From Galaxea fascicularis (taxonomy: Eukaryota; Cnidaria; Anthozoa; Scleractinia; Euphylliidae), in the NCBI GenBank assembly GCA_948470475.1, contig OX419341.1:15077305-15141304 (forward strand): a DNA stretch of 64,000 bases. The letters run 5' to 3'. Every line of letters begins with the position of its first letter. Position 1 is the stretch's first letter. Positions 1-11,905 of this stretch are shown here, piece after piece. A program made the position numbers and the translations under genes. The notes beneath the pieces are model-generated. The model was not told the DNA's origin. It did no database searches and saw only the letters and a program-made list of their open reading frames with translations.

Positions 1-371
1 GGACGTGAGTATTTTTGTCTTGTTTTGACTTATAATAAAGCAATGCAATCGATTTCTTTTTCACATGTGCTTACTTTGGTGGTTCTTAAGAACACAGTTT
101 TACCCGAACTTTGTCGTAAATTACCCGAAACGAGAAAAAATGCTTATAGTTTATATTCACTGTGTATTTGTCCACCACTAGGAAAGGTAAATCAGTGTAA
201 GTAAAGTTAAAATGAATGCGGTAAAAAAGGAGGTCCCCGTCCTCGTATTTTTAGGTCCTTATTCAACACAAGGCGAAAGGCCTACGGCATTTCAAAAAGA
301 AGTAATGATCAAAACATCGTTTCAGATGTAAGTCATTAGAGCAAGATTTGGTTATTGGCGAGGAAAAAGTT

Positions 372-757
372 TCATTTTCCAATACTATAAGGAATTCGCT
401 CTGGCAGCAAGTTGATATAAGGCAACTCTAATTCCTTGTTGCGAAGTTTGATCGTATCTGAGATTTTCTGAAGAGAAGCCTGGAAACGGCCAATCGCGTC
501 TTCTGCATTATTACCGGTCAGCAAGCTGTGTGAGAAGTTACCAAGGAAACGCTGAAAGAAAAACATTGAAAGTTGAAAAAGTCCAAAACACTACTTGATG
601 TCGTGCCAAAAATACAAGGGCATTCATTTAAAAACTAAAAAAAAAAAAGAACAGTGAAACTGTGAACGAGAGACAACAATAGAGATCGGCTTGGTAAAGC
701 TTCAGAAGATCGTTACATGCAAACAAGTACTCCTGTAAAGAACTGAGGTATGCAAGT

Positions 758-788
<31 letters not shown>

Positions 789-3700
789 TTAAGCAACTGG
801 ATAGAAGAAGCCTGAAAAAATCAGGGCTTCAACGGGAGGTATGGACGTAAACCAAGTGACCAGAACAAAACTAAGTCGTCTGCAACACTAAGCACCTAAG
901 AGTAGAATTAAATGTGAGTTGTAGGGTTCACGTTTCCAGCCAAAACCTTTACCGAGATATTTCCGCAATCTCAGCTTGTCTTAGTGGGCGCAGACTTGGG
1001 TGTTGTGGTCACACTGTTGGAGAGAGGCAAACATGAATGTACCTCACAGTTACCACTGTTGCTAGTTTAGGAGCCATTACATGGAGAAAGGTCTAGAGTT
1101 CGTTCAGCAAGAACTTATAATATCATCGACCAAATTGAAGGTAGCTCTGGTGTGTCCCGACAAGAGCTAATGCTGCTTAGGAACAGTGAAACCTTTGGAA
1201 AAAAAATCCTATGTTGGTGCGACATGCAAAACGCTAGAGACGTGCCGTGATAAAAAAAAAAGCTGTCGGTCGCAATTAAGTTGGTATTTACGATGCCGAG
1301 TTTCCATGCTGGATCGAGTTCTTTTATTGGATAATGTTGACTTGGCGTAGATTAGAGTAGACTTTCAGGGTATCTGCTCAAGGTTAAATGTTTCACTCTC
1401 ACCTCATCCTCGGCAAACTGCGACAGCACGTACGTCAAAGCAATCTGGTGCATAGTCTGAGACTTGTTGGGAAGCGTCTCCATGATGGACTTTAAAGTGG
1501 CTTCATTCTTCTTTGTTGGTGGCGGGCAGCGCATCTTCGAAGGAGTGAAGGGAACAAAACTTTGGTCGTCCATCAATCCAAAGTTCAGTGCAGCATGCTG
1601 GCACGAGCACGTGAACACCACACATGTTAGCATGTGAGCAAGTTGATCACATGTTGCAAGGTTGTTTGGGAACTCGTGATCAGCTTCGCCGGCTCTTGTG
1701 GGAAAGCCGTTGTCGTGTACGTCCTGCACCCAGGCTTGAAGCTCGGTATCTTTGGCAACGTCATCATTAGACTTGTAATGAAAGGAGAGGAAGTCTTGAA
1801 TGAAGTCTCCGATGGCTTTCCACAGACGAAGGGCATCATCTCTGAAAGTGTTTGAGAAAATTGCTGCGGTTCATTTAACTTAATTCACATACCACATACT
1901 GGGATCATCCAAGTGTACTCGCAGGGAAGCTGGAATAAACTTCATCCATATGGTTAAAGTTGCAGTGCATGGATGACCTAGCCGTTAATATCAGAGTTTA
2001 ACAACTTTTTTTTTAATATTCCTCCTTTCCTAACACAACTCCCTTCTCAACGGGACCAAAAAAGTTGGAATTGCCATTATAAAAATTAATTAATTTGTTG
2101 TCTAACACCTACCTTTAAACTATTCCATGTTTTTAATGATATGTGGAAAACTTGATATGGATAACATGTAAAAAATAAGTGAAACCACATACAGCAAGTT
2201 GAGACTTACTTACCGGTAGTAGAACTTTGGTAGTTTAGTTTCATCATGAACACCCCTTTTCTTCAGCGTGTCGGGGAGTGATAGCATACCAAACTTGAAT
2301 GTCTTGTACGACCTCTTCATAAGCTCCTTGCCTGCCTCCAAATTCATAAATTCGCTTCTTATGAACATATTGATGGCCATGACAGATCGAAGATGAGGAA
2401 AGAGAACTTTGAAGACGGGGTGCACCGATGGCAGCTGTCGCCACGCAGCCACGGCAAATGCTTCCATCACCAGGTGGGTTTTAAGAACACGGGAGCAAAT
2501 CTTAGAAAGGCACAGAACAAAATAATGCTTATAATGTGGATGCATATTTTATGTCCTGGCTAAAACAGCAAACCGTTTCGTCCAACCTGTGTTGGAAAGA
2601 CATGCTTCAGAGCTCACCGCCTCTCGCAAAATTTAAAGCTGTTTTACGAGGTTTGATCTAGTTCAAACATCCAGCGTATTGCGTTTCAAGTAGATGCTTT
2701 ATTGTTATTAATCCAACCCTGCCAATAAAACTTGGAAAACGTACAATAAGCAACCAGTCAAAAACCAGTTACGTCATTTGATCGATAGTACTTTAGTACA
2801 AGCCTTTAGTGGGCTCACTTTTTCCAATGTTTGTTGAAACATTGTTTTCTCGTGTTGTGTTTGAGTAGTGAACATGATGTTTGACGAAAATACCAATTGG
2901 CATTTTTAGGTAGAGATTTCCAATGGTAAACATCATCACGCAGCATTAGCAAATTCTTTCAAGTTAGCCAATTGTTAATCCTGGTGATGAACACCGTTTG
3001 CTTTGGAGGAACTCTTTTAAATAAGGCGGCTGGCCTGAAAAAAAATTCACACTTTTTCAGTCATGGTGTCGTGTTGACTGTAAGGTCCCATGTAAAAAGT
3101 ATACCCTAAAATTTAGTTCAGAAAAAAAAAACAATACAGTATAGTGCAGTAAGTACAGCGAAATATAAAGTTCTTCCTGATCAATTGATGTCAGTGCAAA
3201 AAAAAAAAAAACTGCCAAAGAAATGCCCATCCTGTTCACCAATGCAAGCTTCAGCTCATGGACATTATTAATGACGAATAGTCCCCAAGAAAGAAATGCA
3301 GATTCCTTAAAGGAAGGTATGAAACCTCGTACACAGTAACTCTTGACTACAAATATCCTGAGTTTGACGATCAAATTGGCGGTCAAGCGAGTTTTAAATT
3401 ATTCTTCAATTTTTGTTAAGGTTTATGCTCCAACAGTTGCATAAGCCTCTTCAAGATAGGCCTTGAACTTTGTGATACATACCTGATGCACTTGAAAGTC
3501 AGCGTTACGCAGCCACATCTTCGCCAGTAGCCAATCATATTTTGAATCGTTAGGAGTCCATATTGGGTTGGAATCGCTTGGTTGCTGAAACAGTTGAATG
3601 GCAATAGGCACCAGATCGCCTGAGCTCTTAACGTAAAAAAGTCCCAGGGGTGTCGCCATATAATCGGACTCTTCTTTCTCTCCAGAGTGGGTAATGCCTT

Positions 3701-6263
3701 CAAGCTCCTTGTAATCCACAATGTACACGTGTCCAGCCTAATGTATGAGATTAATTTTAAAAGACAACACCGTCGCATTGTAACTGAGACAGGCCTTTCG
3801 CCTGTCCAGTTGGATTACCTTAGGCTCGAAGAACGGGAATAGGAAAACGAATATGTTGGCAATATGTTGCTAAGTTTCCGGCATGTTCTCGGAATATAAT
3901 CTGAAATGTCTAAGATTTCTCTCAGTGACTGGGGACATTGTATTTAACCGTAATTTAATTTAAATGCGCAAACATTATCCCTTTTCTTTTTGCAAACCCC
4001 TTCAGTTCGTCGTATCAGAATTTCCTGAATCTTTTTATCAAATCTTTTGAATACCTTGATCTCTTGTTCCAGCGTCAGCCTACGATCCAAAACACTTTTC
4101 ACCATCTCTTGCGTCACAGGAAAATTACTCGGCAACTTGTCACAACGCTCAACAACACTCGGGTTGCTGCCATTCAAGAACATCGACCCGAATACGCTGT
4201 CGATCATCCATCGGTCATTTTCGACAATTTTCGGTACCCCACCATAAGGCCTGTTAAGAATCTTCTCGAAGTCGTCAAAGTTATCCCAGCTCTCAAAAAG
4301 AGTCGCCAGATGAGCCAGGCCAAGGGTTTTGGCCGCCCTCTTTTTTTGTTCTTCGATGGAATCTATGGCTTTATCAGAGAACTGCGAATCCCTCGGCATA
4401 TCCCCGTGCGTTGCAGCCTGTAGATGCCCAGGAATATCTTGAAACCCTTCCGACTTTTCCCACTTATAACTCTCCTGATGCTGCTGCAGCTCAAGAATTC
4501 GCTGGTTCTTAACGAGATCCGGCTGATCTTGGAAGGGAAGAATGGCTGCTAAAGGATCAAAACGGTTTGAATGATATGCAGAAGAGTAAAGAAGTATTAG
4601 TTAAGTGTCGTACTATCGGGCACGTAAAATAGTCCCAAAAAATCGGGAAGCTTTTAAGTTCAAATTCAATTGGCGTTGTCCCACTGACATTTTAGTAGTT
4701 GCTTGATATGGCCACTCCAAGTGAACTTGTGTCACTGAAAACTTCTTCAGAAAATCACAGCTGTAGCACGTTAAAAAATGTCAGCTCGCTCGGTAGTTTA
4801 ACGGAATATCGTGCAGTTGCATTATTCAACATCTTTGCCAATCTATCGTTGTTTAATGTTATGAAAAGAGAGTAAGAGGACGATAAAAAAGAGCAAGCCA
4901 GCTCTTTATGCGGAAATAAACCTTGCAAATTTGAGTGGACTAATCTCCACCCGTGAGTTTCAAACTACTCTTCACAAGAAGAAACACGGTATCAAAAAGT
5001 CTCATTTGGCAATGCAAAGGTTCCAAACGACGGTTTTAGTAGTTTATTCTTATGTTTCATGAGGTAACAACTTGAAGCGATTAAAAAGACCTGGCTAACG
5101 ATAATCAACTTAAGAAACATGAGAACTGTCTTGCTACCAAATACTCACTTCGCGTGGTGCACTTCGAACTGCACATCGCAAATTACCAACTTCTGCCATT
5201 TGAAATTTAACAATTAATACGAATATACCTTTCCCTACGAACACAACCATCTCCGACAGCACCCAGCGATAACAGGGAAACTCGAACGGATCGTCTTGCG
5301 TGGAACTGATAACTGATATCGTGTTTACAAACCAATCAGGATTCTTGAACCACCAGCCTCCTCCATCGTTACGAAGATGGATCATCAGAATCTCACCCAC
5401 GTCCATCGCCTCTATTGAATATTCGTCGGTATCTCCTCTTTCAAAGTCATTGCCCCAACTGTCCAACTTAAACATGTCTGTCTTTCCTTTAGTCCCTATA
5501 TTGTACATTTATAGAGATTTTACTCAAAGTGTTTGCTAATGACTCAAAACGTGTTGAAAAAAGGTTTTCTAGTCTGTAGTTCCCTTAATAAAACTTTTGA
5601 CGTCTTTAAGGGAGCACACACGTCCATTGTATTCTGCAACTCAATACCTGAGATAATGTTTGGTTGAGAAAGAACTTTTGTCGTCGATAACAGTAACGCT
5701 TGATAAGACGTTTAAAAGAGATGAAAGTGGACGCCAGAGTGGGCGCATATTGCTGTTGTAAAGAGCATTATATAGACATAGAAAAATCAAAAAAGATGAA
5801 TCAATTCAAAAGTTCTATAAAGCGTTTCGAGTCATATCAAGTCGAGTGCAGGTATATGTTCACGAGAAGGTCGCGTCTAATGCATCCTGACCTTACAGTT
5901 AAATGATTCAGCGTTTTTCCAAGAATAAGGTTTCTATGTATTAGTTAGCAGAGACGTGTATGGAAATATATTCTTTTGTTCATATTCTCTCTCGCTTGCA
6001 TGGGTATTGCTTTCTTATTTCATCACATGAAGCTTTAGCCGATGTTGACATCGGCAAAATTATGGCTGGTATGCTGGTTAAATGCTGAGGTGTTTTATGA
6101 ATGGTCTATATGGAATAAATCATAAATGTACTGCGGAAATCAAACGAAGAATTATTATTGCGGTTGTGAACGCAATTCATGCAATTGCGTAAAGAAGCCT
6201 TAAAAAATTTCAGACTTCAACGGGGTTTGAACCCGTGACCTCGCGATGCCGGTGCAATGCTCC

Positions 6264-6299
<36 letters not shown>

Positions 6300-9200
6300 A
6301 GGTCAAACGTGTATAATACAATGTTAAGTGTTGTTTGAACTGAAGTCAAGCTCTGTCATTTACTCTACCTCTCAATGAAATGGAAATCGTGGCATTAGTT
6401 CCCGCTCCTGACTGGCTTCCAGTTTCTACCCGGATGAGATAAGACGCCTTGTGATCTGGGACGACCTTACTTGACCTCTTTGATCGTAGCTTTTGAGACC
6501 AACGGTAAACATCGTTCCGAATGTGAAGAACAACATTCGGATCGTCGACAGACTGGGCTGGCAATATACCAATCGAAGGGGGGAGGTGGAGAAAAGTGAA
6601 CTTCAGACGTTCAGTTACCGTTGGAGACAACAGTGACGTGATTTTGACGTCAGCCAAATCCAACCATGGATGCGTATTCTCGTCCCATTCCCTTCCAACG
6701 TGAAGCGTTGTTGGTGGGTCATCATCTCTGGCCTCGTGCAGTTGTAACTGGAGCTTATACTCAAGAGGTCCTCGGCTTATTCGCTCTTTGTACTCAAGCT
6801 TGAGATAGTCTGGAGGTAACGTTTCATCTGGAGCTCTTTCATTATCCCTATCATGAGTGGAAACGAATGTGTGGCTAAAACAAAATCCGTTAATGTCATC
6901 TCTTTTCTCATCTCTTTTCGATTTTGCCGATTTAGAACGTAAACCCACAACATAAAGTGTTGGAAAACGCAATTTCCTGTTTGCCTTAGATGTTGAAAGG
7001 TAGATATATCCCAGCGACCCATAATTCTGTTGTTGTTTTTTTAGACATAGTTTAATCTGTGCAAAAACTTTCAAGATATATCCTGTGCTAAAATAATCAT
7101 TCCAGATTTTTGCTCTCGGAGGAATGCGAAATTAATGCTCTTTAACTCCCAATATCAACGTCTGTTTTCTCTTTACAGTTCTCGCTTATTTCGTATGTTA
7201 CATGTTGGGAGAAATCGTATACAAGTTAACTGAACGGATCCCTTTATTTTCTTGCCCTATATGCTTAACGAAAGAGTGGCATGGTAAGGAGAAGTTAGAT
7301 GGTGGTTACTCTGGCGACGTAAATGGTTTAGAAACAATACGGGCACAACAAACACCTCACCCTGTCACAACTGACTCGACCTACCATGGGTGCCACTGTA
7401 GTTCCTCCGACAACAAACCAGTTTCCGGAGAGCCATCCGCCGGTATCAGGCGAAATCTGACGTAGCGCTTGACGCCATCCTGCAGCGCCTTGAAATCGAA
7501 TATTACCTCCGTGTAATATCGCTGATCGTAGAATGAATCAGGCTTATGGCGCAGTCCTCCAATGTTGGCTGCGAGACTGATTTACATCAAGAAAAAACAT
7601 TCAGTAAAGGGAACCTCAACTGAGAAGTAAGGAGAGAAGAGACGGAAGATAAACCAGTTAAACTTGGCTAAGTGCACATCACTGACTCATTACTTACTGA
7701 TCAGGACCAAGTAGCAGGTACTTTTTCAAATCCTTTGAAACTTTGGCTCTCACAGCATCAAAGATAGCTCCAGCGCTCCACAGTGGGGTTGTCGGTCCAG
7801 TCCCCATGATCAGGTCACAAGGGCTTTCCTCATCATCACTTGAAGCAAACCGTAACGAACCACCACAAAAATCAGTCCGCACATCATCGACTGACTCAAT
7901 AGTTGAGTGACGCAAACAAACTGGAAACGAGCGTCCTGGCGTGAAAAAATCACATGCGGGAAACTGGGGATTGGAGACAATGGTCGCGATCCCTTCAGCT
8001 CCAACTCCAACTGGGTGGGTACCCCGCTGACCCGTAATCATCGCCTTTGCACCGAAGAGAAGCTTTAGCTTGTTGGTGTTGTGTGCGATTTTGATCTGGT
8101 CAAAGATTCCGGGAGGGGGAAGAGGCTGAAAAGCAAAAAAAGGAATATGAAAACTTTATAAACGACTGAGTAATACTAGTGACGATGAGAGTGATACCCT
8201 GTGTATGTTTGCAAGCAAGAGACAAAAAACCGTTTATATTTCAGATTTTTAACTTGAGAGTTGATCTCACTTAAATCTCCTTGGTCATTAAATCTCCTTT
8301 ATCACAAATGTTAAGGTTACATTTTTCTGGCCAGAATCAAGGCGAGCATGAACGTTAAGCAGTGGCATTAAGCCACTGTCGTTGTCTCCTTCAACCTCCA
8401 ATTCTAAAACTAAAAGAGTGCACTACGTAGTTTGCGGTTTTTTGGCCAGTCCTTACGAACATTTACAAGGTTGGCCTCAGATGTCTACAAGCAACAGCCG
8501 AAACTGGATTTTATCTCTACGCACCTCAGTGGAGCGGACAAGGTTCAGAGAATACATTAGTATGAGTGTTAATCGCGATCGCGTATTGAAGGCGAGCGAG
8601 TGTTGCGTTTACGTACCATGCGAACGCGGCTACCATTCCAAGCGCTCCCACTACTTCAATTAATTTTATTCTCGTCTTTCTTCCAAAAAAAAATATATAG
8701 GGATCATATAGTTAATTAGCCTATCATTAAACGTAATTCACTCCCCTGGTTATTACAAATCACTACTTCCGAAATACACTCACCTTCTCAAACTCTTCGA
8801 TCTTCGTTTTGAACAGTTCCTCCCCCATAAGACCTTTGTAGACTTCATATCCGAGATTTCGCCCTGAAAAGGAAATGCGTTTGATCAATTTTCGTCCCAG
8901 CGAACTCCAAAACACATGCTACTGGAACCGAAAAGCATGGGTCTATCTGCGTGTATTGTACACTTGTTAGGCCCAAAATGTGCATGGAATAGGCCATTTC
9001 CGAATTACCTCAGGCTCTTTTTCAAAGCGAGTCTTGGTGTTCATCCTTTCATATGCAAATCAATTTTCATTCACATGGAAATGAATTTAATTTGCTTCCC
9101 ATCATCATCATCATCATCATCATCATCATGTTTAAATATGTATTCAAAACCTGGAACCCGTACATAAAAAATTGTTGTTCCCTGAATAGTGAAGCCTTTA

Positions 9201-10289
9201 ATTTAGCGTAAGCTGCTCCAAAACTGTTCTTTCATTTGCGAGTTTTGCGAGAGAATTAGCAAAATTGAACCTATGGAGATCACGATGCGGCAAGTAGTAA
9301 ATTCATCGAGCGGCCTATGCAAGCAGTGCAAAGTGGCTAGAGGGATAATCCAGTTACTGGGAAATTAAAAGTTGAATGTAGTTGATGTAATGGAAGTTCA
9401 CATGATATCAAATACTAGTGAATTGAGTTGTGTGCTGAAGGGGCTCCAAAAAAGTGCAACGTTTCACCAGCTGTGGTGATTTGTTATCAAGATAATCGAC
9501 TTCTTCAAAATTTTTATGCACAACGTATTAAGCGACAGTCACAAGTGTGCCTCGCAAAAAAACACTAGGAGAAGCTTCAGGTTTTCCTTTTTGTCATTTA
9601 TTGTTTCATGGCAGCATAATTGATGAAACTTATTACTTATGGAAAGGTATTTTGTTTGTGAAGAATGAATTACTAAAATTCCTACTCCCATCATCTCCTA
9701 CATGCTGTCAAGTCGAAATAAGAAAAGATTTGAGAAAACATAATTGTGATAAACCCAATTTAGCGTCCAATGTTGAATAATCGGAAGCGAAAACAACAGT
9801 ACTATTTATTTTCCTGTGAGCATTCCTTATATTAACTAAATTCAGCTCCCAGGAACTAGATTATCCTTCCAGCCACTTCGCACTGGCCGAATAAGCCGTC
9901 CGATGGATTTACTATTTGTCGCATGGTGAGCTACATAGTTTCGATTTCGCGGCCTCTCTCGCAACACGCACCAAAGAAAATAACAGTTTTGGACAAGATT
10001 ATGCTAAATTAAAGGCTTAATTATTTAGGACACAAAAAAAATTATGAAAAGGTTTCATAATTTTAAATCCTTTCATTCCTGGTTTTAGACATGGATACCT
10101 CAAAAGTCAGAGGTAGGAAGTCGGAACACGGAAGTCGGAAGTGTCCCTTCTTGGCCACGGTTAGCATTAGAACACATAAGATTTTGTTTGGTTGCCATTA
10201 TGGAAGAGGTCAGTCAATAGGGTATTCATCTTTAATCCCAATCGTGAATACGTGTTAAATGTGTTAAAGAAAGTAACCTTACAGGGCAT
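372..10289 (-). CDS. AOS-LOX: allene oxide synthase-lipoxygenase fusion (oxylipin synthesis), LOX half lacking iron ligands
   Basis: Coding exons in gene order: 10283-10289, 8784-8863, 7698-8125, 7385-7576, 6369-6847, 5229-5495, 4055-4548, 3483-3737, 2214-2500, 1403-1841 and 372-551. Every border has GT/AG, phases agree, and the sum is 3108 nt. Residues 1-360 resemble the catalase-like AOS domain: distal Thr65-His66 and proximal Arg346-x3-Tyr350 are present, but Gly137 stands where coral AOS has Asn137. A PLAT domain (about 368-485) and a lipoxygenase catalytic domain follow. In the known family the LOX half makes 8R-hydroperoxy-arachidonate and the AOS half turns it into an allene oxide. Here iron ligands His733, His912 and Asn916 remain, but the second His of the HxxxxH pair is Arg738 and the usual C-terminal Ile is Lys1035. 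The length is close to the 1066 aa of the Plexaura enzyme. Frame and splice sites are intact, so I infer an expressed protein with an inactive or altered LOX half. Confidence 0.92.
805..840 (-). repeat. fragment of tRNA-derived SINE
   Basis: A short stretch in the last AOS-LOX intron reads, in part, cttcaacggg next to a gcctga/tcaggg inverted pair. It resembles the T-arm and linker of the SINE copies at 6.2 and 11.3-11.6 kb. Only the middle of the element is recognisable. Confidence 0.4.
6157..6301 (-). repeat. tRNA-derived SINE, copy 1
   Basis: Lies in the AOS-LOX intron between exons 6369-6847 and 5229-5495. Read on the minus strand, the head is tRNA-like: a GGCTTCA acceptor arm, a D-arm with an A-box-like tagctcagttggt, and a T-arm with a B-box-like gggttcaaacccc. 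The acceptor 3' side TGAAGTC can pair with the 5' side. A tail rich in gcaattgc/attgcg follows. The anticodon loop lacks the conserved T33, which argues for a SINE head rather than a working tRNA. Confidence 0.7.
8988..9097 (+). repeat. half copy of the palindromic 'ataggccatttccga' MITE
   Basis: The left arm (aataggccatttccga, then a relative of tcaaagcgagtct) matches the arms of the complete copies at 30.8, 42.2 and 62.9 kb. The right arm is missing or replaced. It lies upstream of AOS-LOX exon 8784-8863, inside the proposed first intron. Confidence 0.55.
9101..9129 (+). repeat. (ATC)n microsatellite
   Basis: About nine or ten uninterrupted ATC units just before the long fold-back element. 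Simple sequence with no coding meaning seen. Confidence 0.95.
9145..10095. mobile_element. long fold-back element (about 250-bp imperfect inverted arms)
   Basis: The stretch 9145-9365 is repeated in reverse complement at 9840-10095. Matching pieces, inward, include aaaacctggaa, aagcctttaatttagc, ccaaaactgtt, ttgcgagag, a ctatg/ctcac segment and aagtggct-ggataat. The arms are roughly 75-85% alike, so the element is old. The 480-bp centre shows no convincing gene; its 77-codon frame looks accidental. It sits in the proposed first AOS-LOX intron. Exact ends and a target duplication could not be fixed. Confidence 0.75.
10283..10289 (-). other. AOS-LOX: candidate first coding exon of AOS-LOX (7 nt)
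   Basis: On the minus strand the string ATGCCCT is followed directly by a good donor, gtaaggt. Joined to the acceptor at 8863, it completes a Trp codon and gives Met-Pro-Trp before Arg-Asn-Leu-Gly. The Plexaura enzyme begins Met-Thr-Trp in the same place. The phase matches and makes the whole gene a multiple of three. The implied intron of about 1.4 kb contains the 9.1-10.1 kb fold-back element. Such a short exon cannot be proven by eye. Confidence 0.5.
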
Positions 10290-10299
10290 CTTGACTTTG

Positions 10300-11260
10300 A
10301 CTTCGTGATTTCTACAAAATAATAAACGATCGAGTTAGCGGACTGTGTAATGCAGTAAACCAATAAATAATTGTAGGAAGTTAATTGGGATTAACGAAAA
10401 TAAACATTTCTAGTTTAACTTTCCCTCGCTCTTTCGCTCCTCACTTTTCAAACACCCTCCAAGTCAGTTAGAACTATTTCGTTTTTGGTTGAGACGAAAC
10501 TTTTAGTTATCAGTTGTTGAAAAATTGCTTCAACCAACTGCACAAACAAGTTCGGGACTTGCCTCCCAAAGGGCATTCGTGTTAAGTACAACAGGATTTA
10601 GTGGGAGGCTTCAGTGGTTCAATCCGCCAAGCGTTTTATTCAGTACGGTTGGCTCAAACGACCACTGTCATGCTATTTTGGTCTGCTGTAAGATGCAAAA
10701 AAATAATGAAGCAGTTTGTTTACTCAGGACTATGTTACTAGTGCACTAAGACAAAATACTGTCTCCTATTACCGATGACAAGTATGGAAATGGATTACAT
10801 TTTTAAAAACTTAAGCCTCGATTTTTCAAATCTTGAAGCCATGGCCAAAAATGTACTACGGATGACTTTTCCTGCAAAAAAAATCGATTAAGTTCTCTCT
10901 CCTACATTTCAAGGTATGTTTCGGCATGAGTAAAAGTCATTAAGTTAGTAGCATTTCTGGGAAGTTTGAGCCGGAAAACACCAAAACCCATGACAGTGCC
11001 CCTTTTGAACAAGTTTGCAATTTAATTTGTAAAATATAAATCTGCATTTGCACAACGTTTGCCCTGAAGTCATGCGATCGCAAAGCAACAAAGTTCTCGA
11101 AGGTGTCTGCCGAGTGTTGACTTGCGTACGGGCCGGACGTCCTTACAAATTGGTCTAACTTTCCACGATGACTTTTTGGCACAAGATTCCGCTACGGAGA
11201 CGCACCAAATGAAATTAGTAGTTTAGTAGTTGGCGGTTCCAGACCAGTTTTGCAAAACTG
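10300..11260. other. AOS-LOX upstream region, no gene seen
   Basis: This stretch holds only short unconvincing frames. If the proposed start at 10289 is right, it should contain the 5' UTR and promoter, but no clear core promoter motif stood out. At 11233-11270 a segment with ccagttttgcaaaactgatc recurs in related reverse-complement form at 53265-53300, so part of it is a dispersed repeat. Confidence 0.5.
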
Positions 11261-11266
11261 ATCTGC

Positions 11267-11289
11267 GGTGCGATGCTCTACGTTGGGAG

Positions 11290-11320
<31 letters not shown>

Positions 11321-11430
11321 AGAGCATCGCACCGGAATCGCGAGCTCACGGGTTCTAGCCCCGTTCAGGCTTCTTTACGCAATTGCAAAAATTGCGATCA
11401 CAACTGCGACGGTCATTCTTCATTTGATTT
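11267..11430 (+). repeat. tRNA-derived SINE, copy 2
   Basis: The head ggcttcatagctcagttggt leads through tagagcatcgcacc and a B-box-like gggttctagcccc into a gcaattgcaaaaattgcgat tail. At 11267-11281 a 15-bp piece of the head (ggtgcgatgctctac) occurs in reverse, forming a perfect inverted pair with the same bases inside the head. The long open frame across this and copy 3 is a by-product of the repeat. Confidence 0.75.
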
Positions 11431-11516
11431 CATATCCGCAGTTCACATATAATTTCTTTCACATGCATTATTCACTTACATATCTGTCACAGGAGCATAT
11501 GTACCCAAAATTGACA

Positions 11517-11517
<1 letters not shown>

Positions 11518-11552
<35 letters not shown>

Positions 11553-11662
11553 AGAGCATCGCACAGGAATCGCGAGCTCACGGGTTCAAGCCCCGTTCAG
11601 GCTTATTTAAGCAATTGCAAAAATTGCGATCACAACTGCGACGATCATTCTTCATTTGACAA
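11518..11662 (+). repeat. tRNA-derived SINE, copy 3
   Basis: A direct copy of the 11.3-kb SINE, differing by a few bases (for example gcacagg for gcaccgg and aagcccc for tagcccc), about 235 bp downstream. Head and tail are both present. Adjacent same-orientation copies suggest local duplication or insertion preference. Confidence 0.75.
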
Positions 11663-11764
11663 CTCTATTCTACTGACCAGCTAATGGAAAATATGTTATG
11701 GCTTCATAATTTTTATACAAACTATATGTTTTTCAAAATTGAAGTGCGTTTAAATATTCGCATA

Positions 11765-11905
11765 ATCAAAACAGGAACGAATCACCGTAGCGTGACATTC
11801 TCAGAAAAAACAGACATGATTCTCGGTAAAACAGGAAGTCTATGATGTCATACCACACGGACTTTCCCCGTAAGTCATCAGATTGCTATTATAAGTCATT
11901 TGTGG
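11765..11905 (-). repeat. dispersed repeat, also at 50.73-51.12 kb
   Basis: Its reverse complement contains tggtatgacatcatagactt and later a ggtgatt-cctgtttt block. The same two blocks occur in plus orientation at 50730-50792 and 51060-51118. In that copy they are separated by about 265 bp absent here, so one copy carries an insertion or the other a deletion. Confidence 0.65.

Noticed and set aside
6195..6290. A functional tRNA gene on the minus strand
   Set aside because: The cloverleaf pairs well, but the anticodon loop lacks T33 and the same head with a shared tail occurs at 11.3 and 11.5 kb, so it is a SINE.
9547..9780. 77-codon frame in the fold-back element
   Set aside because: No domain, lies in the loop of an inverted repeat, and is not supported on composition.
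11268..11684. 138-codon plus frame
   Set aside because: It runs through two SINE copies; the repeated peptide comes from the repeat, not from a gene.
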